From positions 1 through 32,770 of the forward strand of contig CAKSST010000022.1 in assembly GCA_934489895.1 (NCBI GenBank): 32,770 bases of DNA, given 5' to 3'. Under the pieces are notes generated by a model, which did no database searches, was not told where the DNA came from, and worked only from the letters and a program-made list of their open reading frames with translations. The position numbers and the translations under genes were made by a program. Numbering within the stretch: the stretch's first letter is position 1; each line of letters begins with the position of its first letter. The DNA is from an uncultured Eubacteriales bacterium (GTDB lineage: Bacteria; Bacillota; Clostridia; Oscillospirales; Acutalibacteraceae). Below, in pieces: positions 15,303-23,924 of this stretch.

Positions 15303-16835
15303 TTATTTTATTAAGCTTTCGCCGGTCATTTCGTCGGGCTGGGGTACGCCCAAAATTTTAAGCATTGTGGGAGCAATATCGCAAAGCTTACCTCCCTCGC
15401 GAAGAGAGCAATCATATCCTACAACCGAAAAAGGTACAGGGTTTGTAGTATGTGCGGTAAAGGGTGTTCCATCAGGCTCAAACATATAGTCTGCGTTTCC
15501 GTGGTCGGCGGTGATAATAACCGTACCGTCCATTGAAAGTGTTGCATCAACAACCTTACCCACGCAAGCATCAACCGTTTCAACCGCTTTTACAGCCGCA
15601 TCAAATATACCCGTGTGACCTACCATATCGCAGTTTGCAAAATTAAGGATTATAGCGTCATACTTGCCGCTTTTTATAGCTTCGACAACCTTGTCGCATA
15701 CGGGGTATGCGCTCATTTCTGGCATAAGGTCAAAGGTAGCAACATCGGGGGTGGGAACTAATATACGGTCTTCGCCCTCAAACATTACCTCTTCGCCACC
15801 GTTGAAAAAGAAGGTTACGTGAGCATATTTTGTGGTTTCTGCAATACGCAGCTGTGTTTTTTTGTTCTTTGACAGTGTTTCGCCCAATGTCATTGTAAGA
15901 GTCTGGGGTTTAAAGGCAATTTTTACGTTAGGCATTGTTGCGTCATACTCTGTCATACAAACATAATAGGTGCTTCTTCTGCCGCCTTTACGTTCAAATC
16001 CGGCAAAAGCGTCGTCACAGAAAGCGCGTGTAATTTCACGTGCGCGGTCGGGACGGAAGTTGAAGAAAATAATACTGTCGCCGTCCTTAACACCTACGGC
16101 GCCCTCAATAACGGTGGGAATAACAAACTCGTCAGTCAAGTTTTTACCGTCACCGTCAACAGTTTTATAAGAAACCTTAATTGCATCAACGGGGTCAGCA
16201 AAAACTGTGCCTTCGCAATTAACAATTGCGTTATAAGCCTTTTCAACGCGTGACCACTGACTGTCACGGTCCATTGCGTAATATCTGCCTGCAACGCTTG
16301 CAATTTTGCCTACGCCAATTTTTGCAAGCTCTGTCTGCAGCTGTGCAACGTAGCCTGCGCCCGATGCAGGAGGAACATCGCGTCCGTCAAGGAAGCAATG
16401 AACATATACATCCTTAAGGCCTTTTTTCTTTGCAAGCTCTATAATAGCATAAAGATGAGTGTTGTGACTGTGAACACCGCCGTCTGACACCAAGCCCATT
16501 ATATGTAAGGCTGTGCCGTTTGCTAGGCAGTTATCAATAGCCGCATTTAGCTCTTCATTTTCAAAAAAGTCACCGTCGGCGATGGATTTTGTAATACGGG
16601 TAAGCTCCTGATACACAACGCGTCCGGCACCGATATTGGTATGGCCTACCTCGCTGTTACCCATCTGTCCGTCGGGCAGACCTACATCCATGCCCGATGC
16701 GCCAATCCGGGTTGTGGGGTATTTTTCAAAAATGCGGTCTAAGTTAGGGGTAGCGGCGGCATGAATGGCATTACCCTCAGTATTAGGATTAATGCCAAAG
16801 CCGTCCATTATTGTTAAAACCAAAGGTTTTTTCAT
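15303..16835 (-). CDS. gpmI: 2,3-bisphosphoglycerate-independent phosphoglycerate mutase
   Basis: Glycolytic enzyme interconverting 3- and 2-phosphoglycerate through a phosphoserine and two Mn ions. 510 residues, the usual size. LTIMDGFGIN supplies the first metal Asp, DGQMGNSEVGHTNIGAGR the nucleophilic Ser near 62, FLDGRDVPP and NFRPDRAREITR the substrate site, and ITADHGNADYM the C-terminal metal ligands. ATG at 16835 follows GAAAGGATAAACACAA and starts 23 bases after the tpiA stop. Last gene of the pgk-tpiA-gpmI operon; its 3' side runs into the tandem hairpin repeats. Confidence 0.97.
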   Translation of the reverse strand: MKKPLVLTIMDGFGINPNTEGNAIHAAATPNLDRIFEKYPTTRIGASGMDVGLPDGQMGNSEVGHTNIGAGRVVYQELTRITKSIADGDFFENEELNAAIDNCLANGTALHIMGLVSDGGVHSHNTHLYAIIELAKKKGLKDVYVHCFLDGRDVPPASGAGYVAQLQTELAKIGVGKIASVAGRYYAMDRDSQWSRVEKAYNAIVNCEGTVFADPVDAIKVSYKTVDGDGKNLTDEFVIPTVIEGAVGVKDGDSIIFFNFRPDRAREITRAFCDDAFAGFERKGGRRSTYYVCMTEYDATMPNVKIAFKPQTLTMTLGETLSKNKKTQLRIAETTKYAHVTFFFNGGEEVMFEGEDRILVPTPDVATFDLMPEMSAYPVCDKVVEAIKSGKYDAIILNFANCDMVGHTGIFDAAVKAVETVDACVGKVVDATLSMDGTVIITADHGNADYMFEPDGTPFTAHTTNPVPFSVVGYDCSLREGGKLCDIAPTMLKILGVPQPDEMTGESLIK

Positions 16836-16858
16836 TTTGTGTTTATCCTTTCAGAAAG

Positions 16859-17629
16859 TCAGCCGTTTGTTGCCGCTTTTACTATAACAGAGAAATCCTC
16901 AGCCTTGAGTGATGCGCCGCCGATAAGACCGCCGTCAACATTAACCTTTCCAAGAAGCTCCTGTGCATTTTTTGCATTCATTGAACCGCCGTATTGAATT
17001 GTTACACCCTGAGCAGCCTCTTCTCCGTAGGCTTCAGCAATAGCAGCACGGACATAACCGTTGCCTTCATCTGCCTGCTGAGCAGTAGCAGTTACGCCTG
17101 TGCCGATAGCCCAAACAGGCTCATAAGCGATAATAATATTTTTAAGCTGCTCTGCACTTACACCTGTAAGTGCCATTTTGGTCTGATATTTAAGCAATGT
17201 TTCGGTATAGCCAAGTTCTCTTTGCTCAAGTGTTTCACCAACACAAACAATAGCAGTAAGGCCTGCATTTAAAGCAGCCTTTGTGCGAAGGTTAACAGTT
17301 TCATCGGTTTCGCCGAAATACTGTCTGCGCTCGCTGTGTCCCACTACAACATATTTTACACCGCAAGCGGCAAGCATATCTGCTGAAATTTCGCCTGTAT
17401 ATGCTCCGCTTTTTTCATAATGGCAATTTTCTGCGCCGATTTCAATATTTGAGCCTTTTGCAGCTTTAACAGCAGCATCGATATCCACAAAGGGTACGCA
17501 AAGCACAACTAAGCAGTCTGCACCCGCAACCAAGGGTTTCATTTCGTTAATAAGCGCAGTTGTCTCTGCGGGGGTTTTGTTCATTTTCCAGTTACCGGCA
17601 ATAACTGCTGCTCTTTTTGCTTTATTCAC
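16859..17629 (-). CDS. tpiA: Triosephosphate isomerase
   Basis: Interconverts dihydroxyacetone phosphate and glyceraldehyde 3-phosphate. 256 residues. Catalytic pieces are all present: AGNWKMN (Asn/Lys), VVVGHSERRQYFGE (His electrophile), IAYEPVWAIGTG (Glu base and loop 6), YGGSMNAKNA and GLIGGASL (phosphate binding). Middle gene of the glycolytic operon. The 87-base gap to pgk holds two palindromes 30 bases apart, more than a simple spacer needs. Confidence 0.97.
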   Translation of the reverse strand: MNKAKRAAVIAGNWKMNKTPAETTALINEMKPLVAGADCLVVLCVPFVDIDAAVKAAKGSNIEIGAENCHYEKSGAYTGEISADMLAACGVKYVVVGHSERRQYFGETDETVNLRTKAALNAGLTAIVCVGETLEQRELGYTETLLKYQTKMALTGVSAEQLKNIIIAYEPVWAIGTGVTATAQQADEGNGYVRAAIAEAYGEEAAQGVTIQYGGSMNAKNAQELLGKVNVDGGLIGGASLKAEDFSVIVKAATNG

Positions 17630-17656
17630 AATAAAACTCTCCTTTAAAAGTACATA

Positions 17657-17700
17657 GTTCGGGCCCGAACGGGAATATAAAAGCCTGTTCGGGTCCGAAT
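17657..17700. repeat. Twin palindromes between pgk and tpiA
   Basis: GTTCGGGCCCGAAC (17657-17670, perfect palindrome) and GTTCGGGTCCGAAT (17687-17700) begin exactly 30 bases apart. They could be two operators on one helix face, or pair with each other in RNA as one ~16-bp imperfect stem. No U-run follows on the coding (minus) strand, so simple termination is unlikely. Confidence 0.6.
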
Positions 17701-17716
17701 ATTTTTAATTAATTAT

Positions 17717-18907
17717 TTATTTATCGTTAAGCGCTGCAATACCGGGAAGCTCTTTGCCCTCAAGGTATTCTAAAGATGCTCCGCCGCCTGTTGAGATATG
17801 TGACATCTTATCAGCATAGCCAAGCTTCTGTACAGCTGCAGCAGAGTCACCGCCGCCGATGATGGAGATTGCGCCGCATTCAGCAACAGCCTTTGCAACA
17901 TCCTTTGTACCTTTAGCAAAATTTTCCCACTCAGAAACGCCCATAGGACCGTTCCAGATTACAGTGCCTGCGCCCTGCAAGGATTTTGTGAAAAGCTCAC
18001 GGGAGATAGCACCAATGTCAAGGCCCATCCAACCGTCAGGAATGCAGTCAGAAGGGATTTCCATATAAGTTGCATCTTCCTTGTACTCACGTGCGATAAC
18101 ATTATCAACAGGAATAATGAAGTTAACATTATTTTCTCTTGCTTTTTTCATAAGGTCTTTAGCAAGGTCAAGTTTGTCTTCCTCGCATAGCGAAGAACCG
18201 ATGGAATCGCCCATAGCCTTAATAAACGTGTAAGCCATACCGCCGCCGATAATAAGGGTATCAACCTTGTTGATAAGGTTGTCGATAACACCGATTTTAT
18301 CAGAAACCTTCGCGCCGCCGAGTATTGCAACCAGGGGACGTTTGGGGTCTTCCAAGGCGCCGCCGATAAACTCAATCTCTTTCTGGATGAGATAACCGCA
18401 AACTGCAGGCAGATATGCTGCTACACCGGCAGTTGATGAGTGTGCTCTGTGAGCGGAGCCGAAAGCATCGTTAACATAAATTTCAGCAAGAGCCGCAAAT
18501 TTCTTTGAAAGCTCTTCATCATTTTTGGTTTCGCCTTTTTCGTAACGAACATTCTCAAGCAGGAGAACCTCACCGTCTTTAAGAGAAGCGGCAAGAGCCT
18601 GTGCGCTTTCGCCTACAACATCTTCGGCCATTTTAACGGGCTGTCCCAAAAGCTCAGCAAGACGAGCTGCAACGGGTTTCAACGAAAATTCGGGAACAAC
18701 CTCGCCCTTCGGTCTGCCGAGGTGAGAGCAAAGAATAACCTTTGCTTTGTTTTCAATCAAGTACTTAATCGTGGGTAAAGAAGCAACTATTCTCTTATCG
18801 CTGGTGATGACGCCGTCCTTAAGCGGAACGTTAAAGTCACAACGAACAAGAACTTTTTTGCCGGAAACATCAATGTCTTCAACTGTTTTTTTAGTAATTG
18901 CTGCCAT
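17717..18907 (-). CDS. pgk: Phosphoglycerate kinase
   Basis: ATP-generating step of glycolysis (1,3-bisphosphoglycerate to 3-phosphoglycerate). 396 residues. Motifs: VLVRCDFNVPL, SHLGRPKG, ENVRYEKGETKND, VNDAFGSAHRAHSS, ILGGAKVSDKI, WNGPMGVSE and GGGDSAAAV. The ATG at 18907 is chosen; an in-frame TTG four codons earlier abuts the AAAGG site and cannot be served by it. First gene of the pgk-tpiA-gpmI operon, from the promoter at 18950-18978. A gap (glyceraldehyde-3-phosphate dehydrogenase) usually found before pgk is absent; an RNA methyltransferase gene lies there. Confidence 0.97.
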   Translation of the reverse strand: MAAITKKTVEDIDVSGKKVLVRCDFNVPLKDGVITSDKRIVASLPTIKYLIENKAKVILCSHLGRPKGEVVPEFSLKPVAARLAELLGQPVKMAEDVVGESAQALAASLKDGEVLLLENVRYEKGETKNDEELSKKFAALAEIYVNDAFGSAHRAHSSTAGVAAYLPAVCGYLIQKEIEFIGGALEDPKRPLVAILGGAKVSDKIGVIDNLINKVDTLIIGGGMAYTFIKAMGDSIGSSLCEEDKLDLAKDLMKKARENNVNFIIPVDNVIAREYKEDATYMEIPSDCIPDGWMGLDIGAISRELFTKSLQGAGTVIWNGPMGVSEWENFAKGTKDVAKAVAECGAISIIGGGDSAAAVQKLGYADKMSHISTGGGASLEYLEGKELPGIAALNDK

Positions 18908-18949
18908 AAAATTTTTCAACCTTTCTTTTTGTAATAATTTATCCTTATT

Positions 18950-18978
18950 ATATTACCAATATTTTCTCATTTTTTCAA
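18950..18978 (-). promoter_or_regulatory. Promoter of the glycolytic operon
   Basis: On the minus strand TTGAAA (18973-18978), 17-base spacer, TAATAT (18950-18955), just after the trmL stop. Confidence 0.65.
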
Positions 18979-18983
18979 TAATT

Positions 18984-19499
18984 TTATTCAATATTTTTTA
19001 GAACCTCTTGCCAGCTCGAATTGTGCAATTCGCCTAAGCCTTGTAATTTTGGGAAATTATGCTGTCTTAACACCTCATAAACCGCCACCGCAACGGTGTT
19101 TGAAAGGTTTAAGCTTCGTGCCTCATCAAGCATTGGTAGACGAACGCAGCGGTCGTGATATTCAATAAGCAAATCTTCTGGGAGACCCTTTGTCTCCTTG
19201 CCGAAAAACAAATAACATTTATCGGGATATGTAACATCAGAATATATGTGCTGTGCCTTAGTGGTGAACATAAAAAACTCACCGCTGTTTTTAGTAAAAA
19301 AGTCTGCGATATCATCGTAATAGGTTATATCTAACAAATACCAATAATCAAGCCCCGCGCGTTTTAACTTTTTATCGTCTACCTCAAAGCCCATAGGACC
19401 CACAAGATGCAGTCTCGCTCCCGTAGCCGCACAGGTTCTTGCTATATTACCTGTGTTTTGCGGTATTTCGGGCTCAACAAGCACAATGTTAATTTCCAT
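18984..19499 (-). CDS. trmL: tRNA (cytidine/uridine-2'-O)-methyltransferase TrmL
   Basis: SPOUT-fold methyltransferase that uses S-adenosylmethionine to methylate the ribose of the wobble base (position 34) in tRNA-Leu. 171 residues, typical length. VEPEIPQNTGNIARTCAATG, FFGKETKGLP and RSLNLSNTVAVAVYE are the three family motifs forming the knotted cofactor site. The start at 19499 is preferred over 19532 because GAAGGTGAAAAAT precedes it. Own promoter; separate from the glycolytic operon that follows. Confidence 0.93.
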   Translation of the reverse strand: MEINIVLVEPEIPQNTGNIARTCAATGARLHLVGPMGFEVDDKKLKRAGLDYWYLLDITYYDDIADFFTKNSGEFFMFTTKAQHIYSDVTYPDKCYLFFGKETKGLPEDLLIEYHDRCVRLPMLDEARSLNLSNTVAVAVYEVLRQHNFPKLQGLGELHNSSWQEVLKNIE

Positions 19500-19520
19500 A
19501 TTTTTCACCTTCGTCTTGCT

Positions 19521-19549
19521 ATTATACAACAAAAAATTCTTTTTGGCAA
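19521..19549 (-). promoter_or_regulatory. Promoter of trmL
   Basis: On the minus strand TTGCCA (19544-19549), 17-base spacer, TATAAT (19521-19526). Confidence 0.7.
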
Positions 19550-19604
19550 CGTATGATTGAAAAAAACAGCATTTTGTAATATACTGTTAACGGACGGTGA
19601 GAAT

Positions 19605-20270
19605 ATGGAACACAAAAACCAAAATATTTTAAATTATGTTCATATAGCACAGGAGCGCAACGGCATAAAATATGCCCGTCCCGACAGCCGTATTACCAAA
19701 AATTTGCGGCGCATTTATTTGTTCTGCGCGGTTTTTGTTACAATAATCAACCTTATTTTTATTATCGGCACCACCCTTGTGGCCAACAGCGCTCAAAGCA
19801 CAGCCGCTTTGACACGGCTGTACAACAGTATTATAACCGTGGCAGTTTTTACATTATTCCCTCTTTTATGCTATTTTTTGCTTAAAAGCTCAAGGCTTAT
19901 CCCTTCAATAATTTCCGCCGTATTAAACACCGCTTGCTGTGTTGTTCTGCTAATATTCTTTTACGGCGAGCTAAAAGACGGGCAGGACCTTTTGGGGTTG
20001 ACGGCGCTTTATGTTTTCCGTCACGCAATACCGCTTATCGTTCTTCTTGTATCGGGCAACTGGGCGGCAATACTTATTGCCCGTTTCAATATTCTTGAAA
20101 ACCGCGCTTATAACAAAATGGTGGACAACCTGTACAGGCTTTACTCCTCACAATATACTGAGCTTTCCGATGTTCAGTGGGAAGAATATCTTGACACCTA
20201 CGTACCCATGCGCCCCGAAAAATTAAAACGCTCACGAAAAGCAAAAGAAAGCAAAGCAAATTTAGATTAA
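19605..20270 (+). CDS. Unknown four-helix membrane protein
   Basis: 221 residues, family not recognised. N-terminal ~35 residues are soluble and polar, then four hydrophobic helices (about 40-62, 78-98, 104-124 and 140-165), and a ~55-residue cytoplasmic tail with acidic (YTELSDVQWEEYLDTYVP) then very basic (KLKRSRKAKESK) parts. ATG at 19605 follows GGACGGTGAGA; the frame is open upstream to 19557 but without a ribosome site. Divergent from trmL and closed by the terminator at 20339-20369. Function unknown. Confidence 0.75.
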   Translation: MEHKNQNILNYVHIAQERNGIKYARPDSRITKNLRRIYLFCAVFVTIINLIFIIGTTLVANSAQSTAALTRLYNSIITVAVFTLFPLLCYFLLKSSRLIPSIISAVLNTACCVVLLIFFYGELKDGQDLLGLTALYVFRHAIPLIVLLVSGNWAAILIARFNILENRAYNKMVDNLYRLYSSQYTELSDVQWEEYLDTYVPMRPEKLKRSRKAKESKANLD

Positions 20271-20338
20271 TAATAAATATTTGAAGTGGTTTAAGGTTTT
20301 TGGGTTTAAATACACAACCAAAATTTTCGCCATCATAA

Positions 20339-20369
20339 AAAGACAGAGCAGTATTCCTGCTCTGTCTTT
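20339..20369. terminator. Bidirectional terminator
   Basis: AAAGACAGAGCAG (20339-20351), 5-base loop, CTGCTCTGTCTTT (20357-20369). T-runs on both sides; serves the unknown membrane protein gene and the convergent met operon. Confidence 0.85.
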
Positions 20370-20417
20370 CTTCTATATTCTATAACCCTATATTTTCCCC
20401 TTGAGGGCAAAGCGCAT

Positions 20418-21341
20418 TTATTCCTTATCAATATTTTTAATATCGTAGGGTGTGGTCTGATACACAAAGTAATTAAGCCAGTTGTAATAAAGCAGGTTTG
20501 CGTGGCTGCGCCATTTTACAAGGGGCGGTCTTTTAGGATCGTCGTCGGGATAATAGTTGACGGGCACCTCAATATCCAAGCCCTGCTCAACATCACGCTT
20601 ATACTCTTTATCAAGAGTATACTGGTCATATTCCAGATGTCCTGTAATAAATATCTGTCTGCCCTTTTTGGTGGATATCGCAAAAACTCCCGCCTGCTCG
20701 GACGAGGCAAGGATTTTTAATTCGGGCACCTTTTCAATATCCTCACGCCGTATTTCGGTATGCCGTGAATGAGGAGCGAAAAATTCATCATCAAAGCCGC
20801 GGAACAGCATTGAGGTTTTATGCTCAACTATATGCGAAAAAATGCCGAACATCTTTTTCCCCAAAGGGTATTTTTTTATACCGTAATGGTAGTAAAGGCC
20901 CGCCTGTGCACCCCAACAGATATGGAAGGTGCTGGTTACATGGCTTTTGCTCCACTCCATAATAGTGCAAAGCTCATTCCAATACTCAACTTGCTCAAAC
21001 TCCATCTTTTCAACAGGAGCGCCCGTTATAATCATTCCGTCAAAGTTTTGGTCCTTTATCTTGTCAAAGGTTTTGTAAAAGGCAAGCATATGCTCCTTTG
21101 AAGTGTTTTTTGGTGTATGGCTTGAGGTCTGCATCAGCTCCATCTCCACCTGCAAGGGAGTATTACCGAGCAGCCTTGCAAGCTGTGTTTCGGTAACAAT
21201 TTTTGTGGGCATAAGATTCAATATTAAAATTTTAAGAGGACGTATGTCCTGAGTCATTGCCCGCGTTTCGGTCATTACAAAAATATTTTCTTCGAGTAAG
21301 GTTTTAACGGCAGGCAGCTCGTTAGGTATTTTAATAGGCAA
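20418..21341 (-). CDS. metA: Homoserine O-acetyltransferase (MetA type)
   Basis: First committed step of methionine synthesis: acylation of homoserine. 307 residues. Catalytic Cys142 lies in HICWGAQAG, His235 and Glu237 in ITGHLEYD. The acyl-selecting residue is Glu111 (GAPVEKMEF), which in this family predicts acetyl-CoA rather than succinyl-CoA (Gly in Escherichia coli). That agrees with the upstream O-acetylhomoserine sulfhydrylase. Fourth and last gene of the operon, starting 13 bases after the metY stop, AAAGGG site. Annotation pipelines may call it succinyltransferase; the residue argues otherwise. Confidence 0.93.
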   Translation of the reverse strand: MPIKIPNELPAVKTLLEENIFVMTETRAMTQDIRPLKILILNLMPTKIVTETQLARLLGNTPLQVEMELMQTSSHTPKNTSKEHMLAFYKTFDKIKDQNFDGMIITGAPVEKMEFEQVEYWNELCTIMEWSKSHVTSTFHICWGAQAGLYYHYGIKKYPLGKKMFGIFSHIVEHKTSMLFRGFDDEFFAPHSRHTEIRREDIEKVPELKILASSEQAGVFAISTKKGRQIFITGHLEYDQYTLDKEYKRDVEQGLDIEVPVNYYPDDDPKRPPLVKWRSHANLLYYNWLNYFVYQTTPYDIKNIDKE

Positions 21342-21354
21342 AATTTATCACCCT

Positions 21355-22626
21355 TTACAGTTGTTCTAATGCTTGCTTGATATCTTCAATAATATCTTCA
21401 GCGTCTTCAATACCGATAGACATTCTTACAAGCTCTGGGCCGATACCGCAGGCTTTAAGCTGTGCGTCGGTAAGCTGGCGGTGGGTAGTACTTGCGGGAT
21501 GCAACACACAGGTACGTGCATCCGCCACGTGTACGACAATTTTTGCAAGCTTTAATGAATCCATCAGCTTCATAGCCTTATCTCTGCCGCCCTTTACGCC
21601 AAAGGAAACAACACCGCAGCAACCGTTAGGCAGGTATTTATCTGCGAGCGCTTTATCCTTTGCGCTGTCGAGCGCAGGATATTTAACCCATTCAATTTTA
21701 TCGTTAGCTTCCAAGAATTTTGCAACAGTCAGAGCGTTTTCGCTGTGTCTTCTCATGCGCAGATGCAAGGTTTCAAGCCCTAAATTGAGTATAAAAGCCG
21801 AAATTGCGGTAGGCATTGCGCCGATATCTCTCATAAGCTGAACACGTGCCTTTGTTATGTATGCAGCCTTGCCGAAATCCTTAGTGTAAACAACACCGTG
21901 ATAAGACTCATCAGGTGTGCAAAGGCAGTCAAAATTACCCGCTGCTTCCCAATCAAACTTACCGCTGTCAACTATTACACCGCCGACAACGGTTGCGTGA
22001 CCGTCCATATATTTTGTAGTGGAATGTGTAACAATATCCGCACCAAACTCAAAGGGACGGCAAAGTATCGGCGTTGCAAAGGTGTTATCGATAATAAGCG
22101 GGACATTGTGTTTGTGTGCAATAGCTGCAAAACGCTCAATATCCAGCACATCCATTGCGGGATTGGCAAGTGTTTCACCGAACACGGCACGGGTTTTATC
22201 GTCAAACTGTTCGTCAATCTGCTCGTCGGTCATAGAAGCGTCAACAAAACGCACCTCAATGCCCAGCTTTTTAAGCGAAACTGCAAAAAGGTTTACTGTG
22301 CCGCCGTAAATGGTAGAAAGGCAAACAAAGTTGTCCCCCGTCTCGCTTATGTTAAGTATTGCCATCATATTTGCCGCCTGGCCCGAGGTGGTGCACATAG
22401 CTCCAATACCGCCCTCTAAATCAGCAATTTTGCTTTCTACGCAGGCAACCGTGGGGTTGGATATACGGGAATACATATGTCCCTCAACCTTTAAGTCAAA
22501 AAGCTGGCCTAAAAACTCAGATGAGTCATATTTATAGGTTGTACTCTGATATATGGGCAACACACGGGGCTGACCGTTTTCAGGCTCATATCCCGATTGA
22601 ATACATTTAGTATCAATTTTCATCAT
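21355..22626 (-). CDS. metY: O-acetylhomoserine sulfhydrylase
   Basis: PLP enzyme of the Cys/Met metabolism family that makes homocysteine from O-acetylhomoserine and sulfide. 423 residues. PLP lysine is Lys205 in HSTTKYMDGHATVVGG; also YSRISNPTV, TSGQAANM, YGGT and VDNTFATP-like IIDNTFATP. Length and the K-x-x-x-G-H-A-T pattern fit MetY rather than cystathionine synthase or lyase. Its ATG shares a base with the stop of the dehydrogenase gene (TAATG), with GGAGAGA inside that gene's end as ribosome site. With metA it gives direct sulfhydrylation. Confidence 0.92.
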   Translation of the reverse strand: MMKIDTKCIQSGYEPENGQPRVLPIYQSTTYKYDSSEFLGQLFDLKVEGHMYSRISNPTVACVESKIADLEGGIGAMCTTSGQAANMMAILNISETGDNFVCLSTIYGGTVNLFAVSLKKLGIEVRFVDASMTDEQIDEQFDDKTRAVFGETLANPAMDVLDIERFAAIAHKHNVPLIIDNTFATPILCRPFEFGADIVTHSTTKYMDGHATVVGGVIVDSGKFDWEAAGNFDCLCTPDESYHGVVYTKDFGKAAYITKARVQLMRDIGAMPTAISAFILNLGLETLHLRMRRHSENALTVAKFLEANDKIEWVKYPALDSAKDKALADKYLPNGCCGVVSFGVKGGRDKAMKLMDSLKLAKIVVHVADARTCVLHPASTTHRQLTDAQLKACGIGPELVRMSIGIEDAEDIIEDIKQALEQL

Positions 22627-23588
22627 TATCTCTCCTTAGGGTTATTTACCACGTTTTGCGGTTTGTTTTCCAAATAGCCTTTTAAGTTATCATATACAAT
22701 GCCAATAAGACGCTGTCTTGTTGTAAGGGGCGCCCAGGCAACATGGGGCGTTATTACAATACCTTTTGCACCGAAAAGCACACAGTTTTTTCTCATTGGC
22801 TCATATTCAAGCACATCCACGGCGGCGGTTATTTTGCCGCTGTCAAGCGCTTTTCTTAAAGCCTGCTCGTCAACAACGGGGCCGCGCGAGGTGTTTACAA
22901 AAAGCGCACCGTTTTTCATTTTATCAAAAGCCGCTTTGTCAAACATTCCCTTGGATTGCGCATTTAACGGACAGTGCACCGTTATAATGTCAGCTTTTTC
23001 AAGCAGTGTATCAAAGCCGGTAAACTCTACTCTGCTGTCCTGCTTTTTGCTGCGGTTATATACAAGCACGCGCATTTTAAAGGCAAGGGCAATTTTGGCC
23101 ACCTCTTTACCTATGCTGCCATAGCCTATTATACCAATGGTTTTACCGGCAAGCTCCTCAGTAGGCAAAACAAAGGGTGAAAAGGTGGGGCTTTTTATCC
23201 AACCGCCTTTTTCTACCAGAGTGTTGTATTCGGCCACACGGCTGAAGCTGTTAAGTATAAGCGCAAATGTATGCTGTGCGACTGCATCGGTTGAATAACT
23301 GCCGGCATTGCAAACGGTTATACCTGCTTTATTGCAATAATCCAAATCAATATTGTTATAACCAGTTGCAAAAAGCCCTATATATTTTAAGTTTTTTGCA
23401 TCCTTCATATTTTCCGCAGTAAGATGTGTTTTGTTACAAAGTACCGCATCGGCATCCGCTAAACGCTCTGCCGTAAAGCTCGGGTCGTCAGCCTTGTAGA
23501 TTTTAAGCTCGCCAAAATCAGCATACAAATTTAAATCAATATCGCCGTTGTAGGCAACTGTATCACTGTCAAACAGTACTATCTTCAC
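22626..23588 (-). CDS. D-2-hydroxyacid dehydrogenase (NAD-dependent)
   Basis: 320-residue member of the D-isomer 2-hydroxyacid dehydrogenase family, closest in pattern to glycerate dehydrogenase/hydroxypyruvate reductase. Nucleotide site GIIGYGSIGKEVA (Gly155, Gly157, Gly160), catalytic Arg235 in NTSRGPVVD, Glu near 263 in DVLEYEP, His282 in ITPHVAWAP. Placed between a DUF896 gene (20-base overlap) and metY (TAATG overlap), so translationally tied to methionine synthesis. Substrate unknown: serine/glycerate metabolism or a methionine-related 2-oxo acid are possible. Confidence 0.85.
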   Translation of the reverse strand: MKIVLFDSDTVAYNGDIDLNLYADFGELKIYKADDPSFTAERLADADAVLCNKTHLTAENMKDAKNLKYIGLFATGYNNIDLDYCNKAGITVCNAGSYSTDAVAQHTFALILNSFSRVAEYNTLVEKGGWIKSPTFSPFVLPTEELAGKTIGIIGYGSIGKEVAKIALAFKMRVLVYNRSKKQDSRVEFTGFDTLLEKADIITVHCPLNAQSKGMFDKAAFDKMKNGALFVNTSRGPVVDEQALRKALDSGKITAAVDVLEYEPMRKNCVLFGAKGIVITPHVAWAPLTTRQRLIGIVYDNLKGYLENKPQNVVNNPKER

Positions 23589-23784
23589 GGGGTTTCACCT
23601 TCTTTTTTGAACCGTCGGGATATTGTATAACAATATTGCCAAGCTGACCCTCAAGGTTTGCCCTGAAAGCCAGAATATACTCTTTTCTGAGCGCCGCTTG
23701 CTCAGCCTTTTCTTCTTCACTCAGGCCAACCGAACGCTGTTTTCTTGCCAGCTCATTTATACGGTCAATTTTACTTTGTTCCAT
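23569..23784 (-). CDS. DUF896 (YnzC-type) small protein
   Basis: 71-residue small helical protein of the DUF896 family: KIDRINELARKQRSVGLSEEEKAEQ.ALR.EYI..FR.NLEGQL pattern followed by a C-terminal part rich in Lys. Biochemical role not established. ATG at 23784 is chosen because TAGGTGAG precedes it; a GTG at 23793 would overlap that site. First gene of the met operon; its end overlaps the dehydrogenase start by 20 bases. Confidence 0.88.
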   Translation of the reverse strand: MEQSKIDRINELARKQRSVGLSEEEKAEQAALRKEYILAFRANLEGQLGNIVIQYPDGSKKKVKPREDSTV

Positions 23785-23813
23785 TTTTCTCACCTAAACG
23801 TACAGATATTTAA

Positions 23814-23842
23814 AGTATAACACAATAAATTGTTTATAACAA
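23814..23842 (-). promoter_or_regulatory. Promoter of the DUF896-dehydrogenase-metY-metA operon
   Basis: On the minus strand TTGTTA (23837-23842), 17-base spacer, TATACT (23814-23819). No SAM riboswitch or T-box can be seen between it and the first gene (only ~20 bases of leader). Confidence 0.6.
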
Positions 23843-23864
23843 CATATTTTTTACAATATATTTA

Positions 23865-23893
23865 TAGACATAAAAAAACAAATGATGTATAAT
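23865..23893 (+). promoter_or_regulatory. Promoter of lemA
   Basis: TAGACA (23865-23870), 17-base spacer, TATAAT (23888-23893); AAGGAGG site and ATG follow. Confidence 0.6.
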
Positions 23894-23924
23894 ATAAATA
23901 TAATGCCTAAGGAGGTTATAGTTT

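Noticed and set aside
18908..18919. TTG start for pgk, four codons before the ATG
   Set aside because: The AAAGG ribosome site abuts this TTG with no spacing; the ATG at 18907 matches the family N-terminus.
21898..22419. Plus-strand 173-codon open frame opposite metY
   Set aside because: Antisense shadow of a strongly conserved PLP enzyme gene; Cys/His-rich translation without family features or ribosome site.
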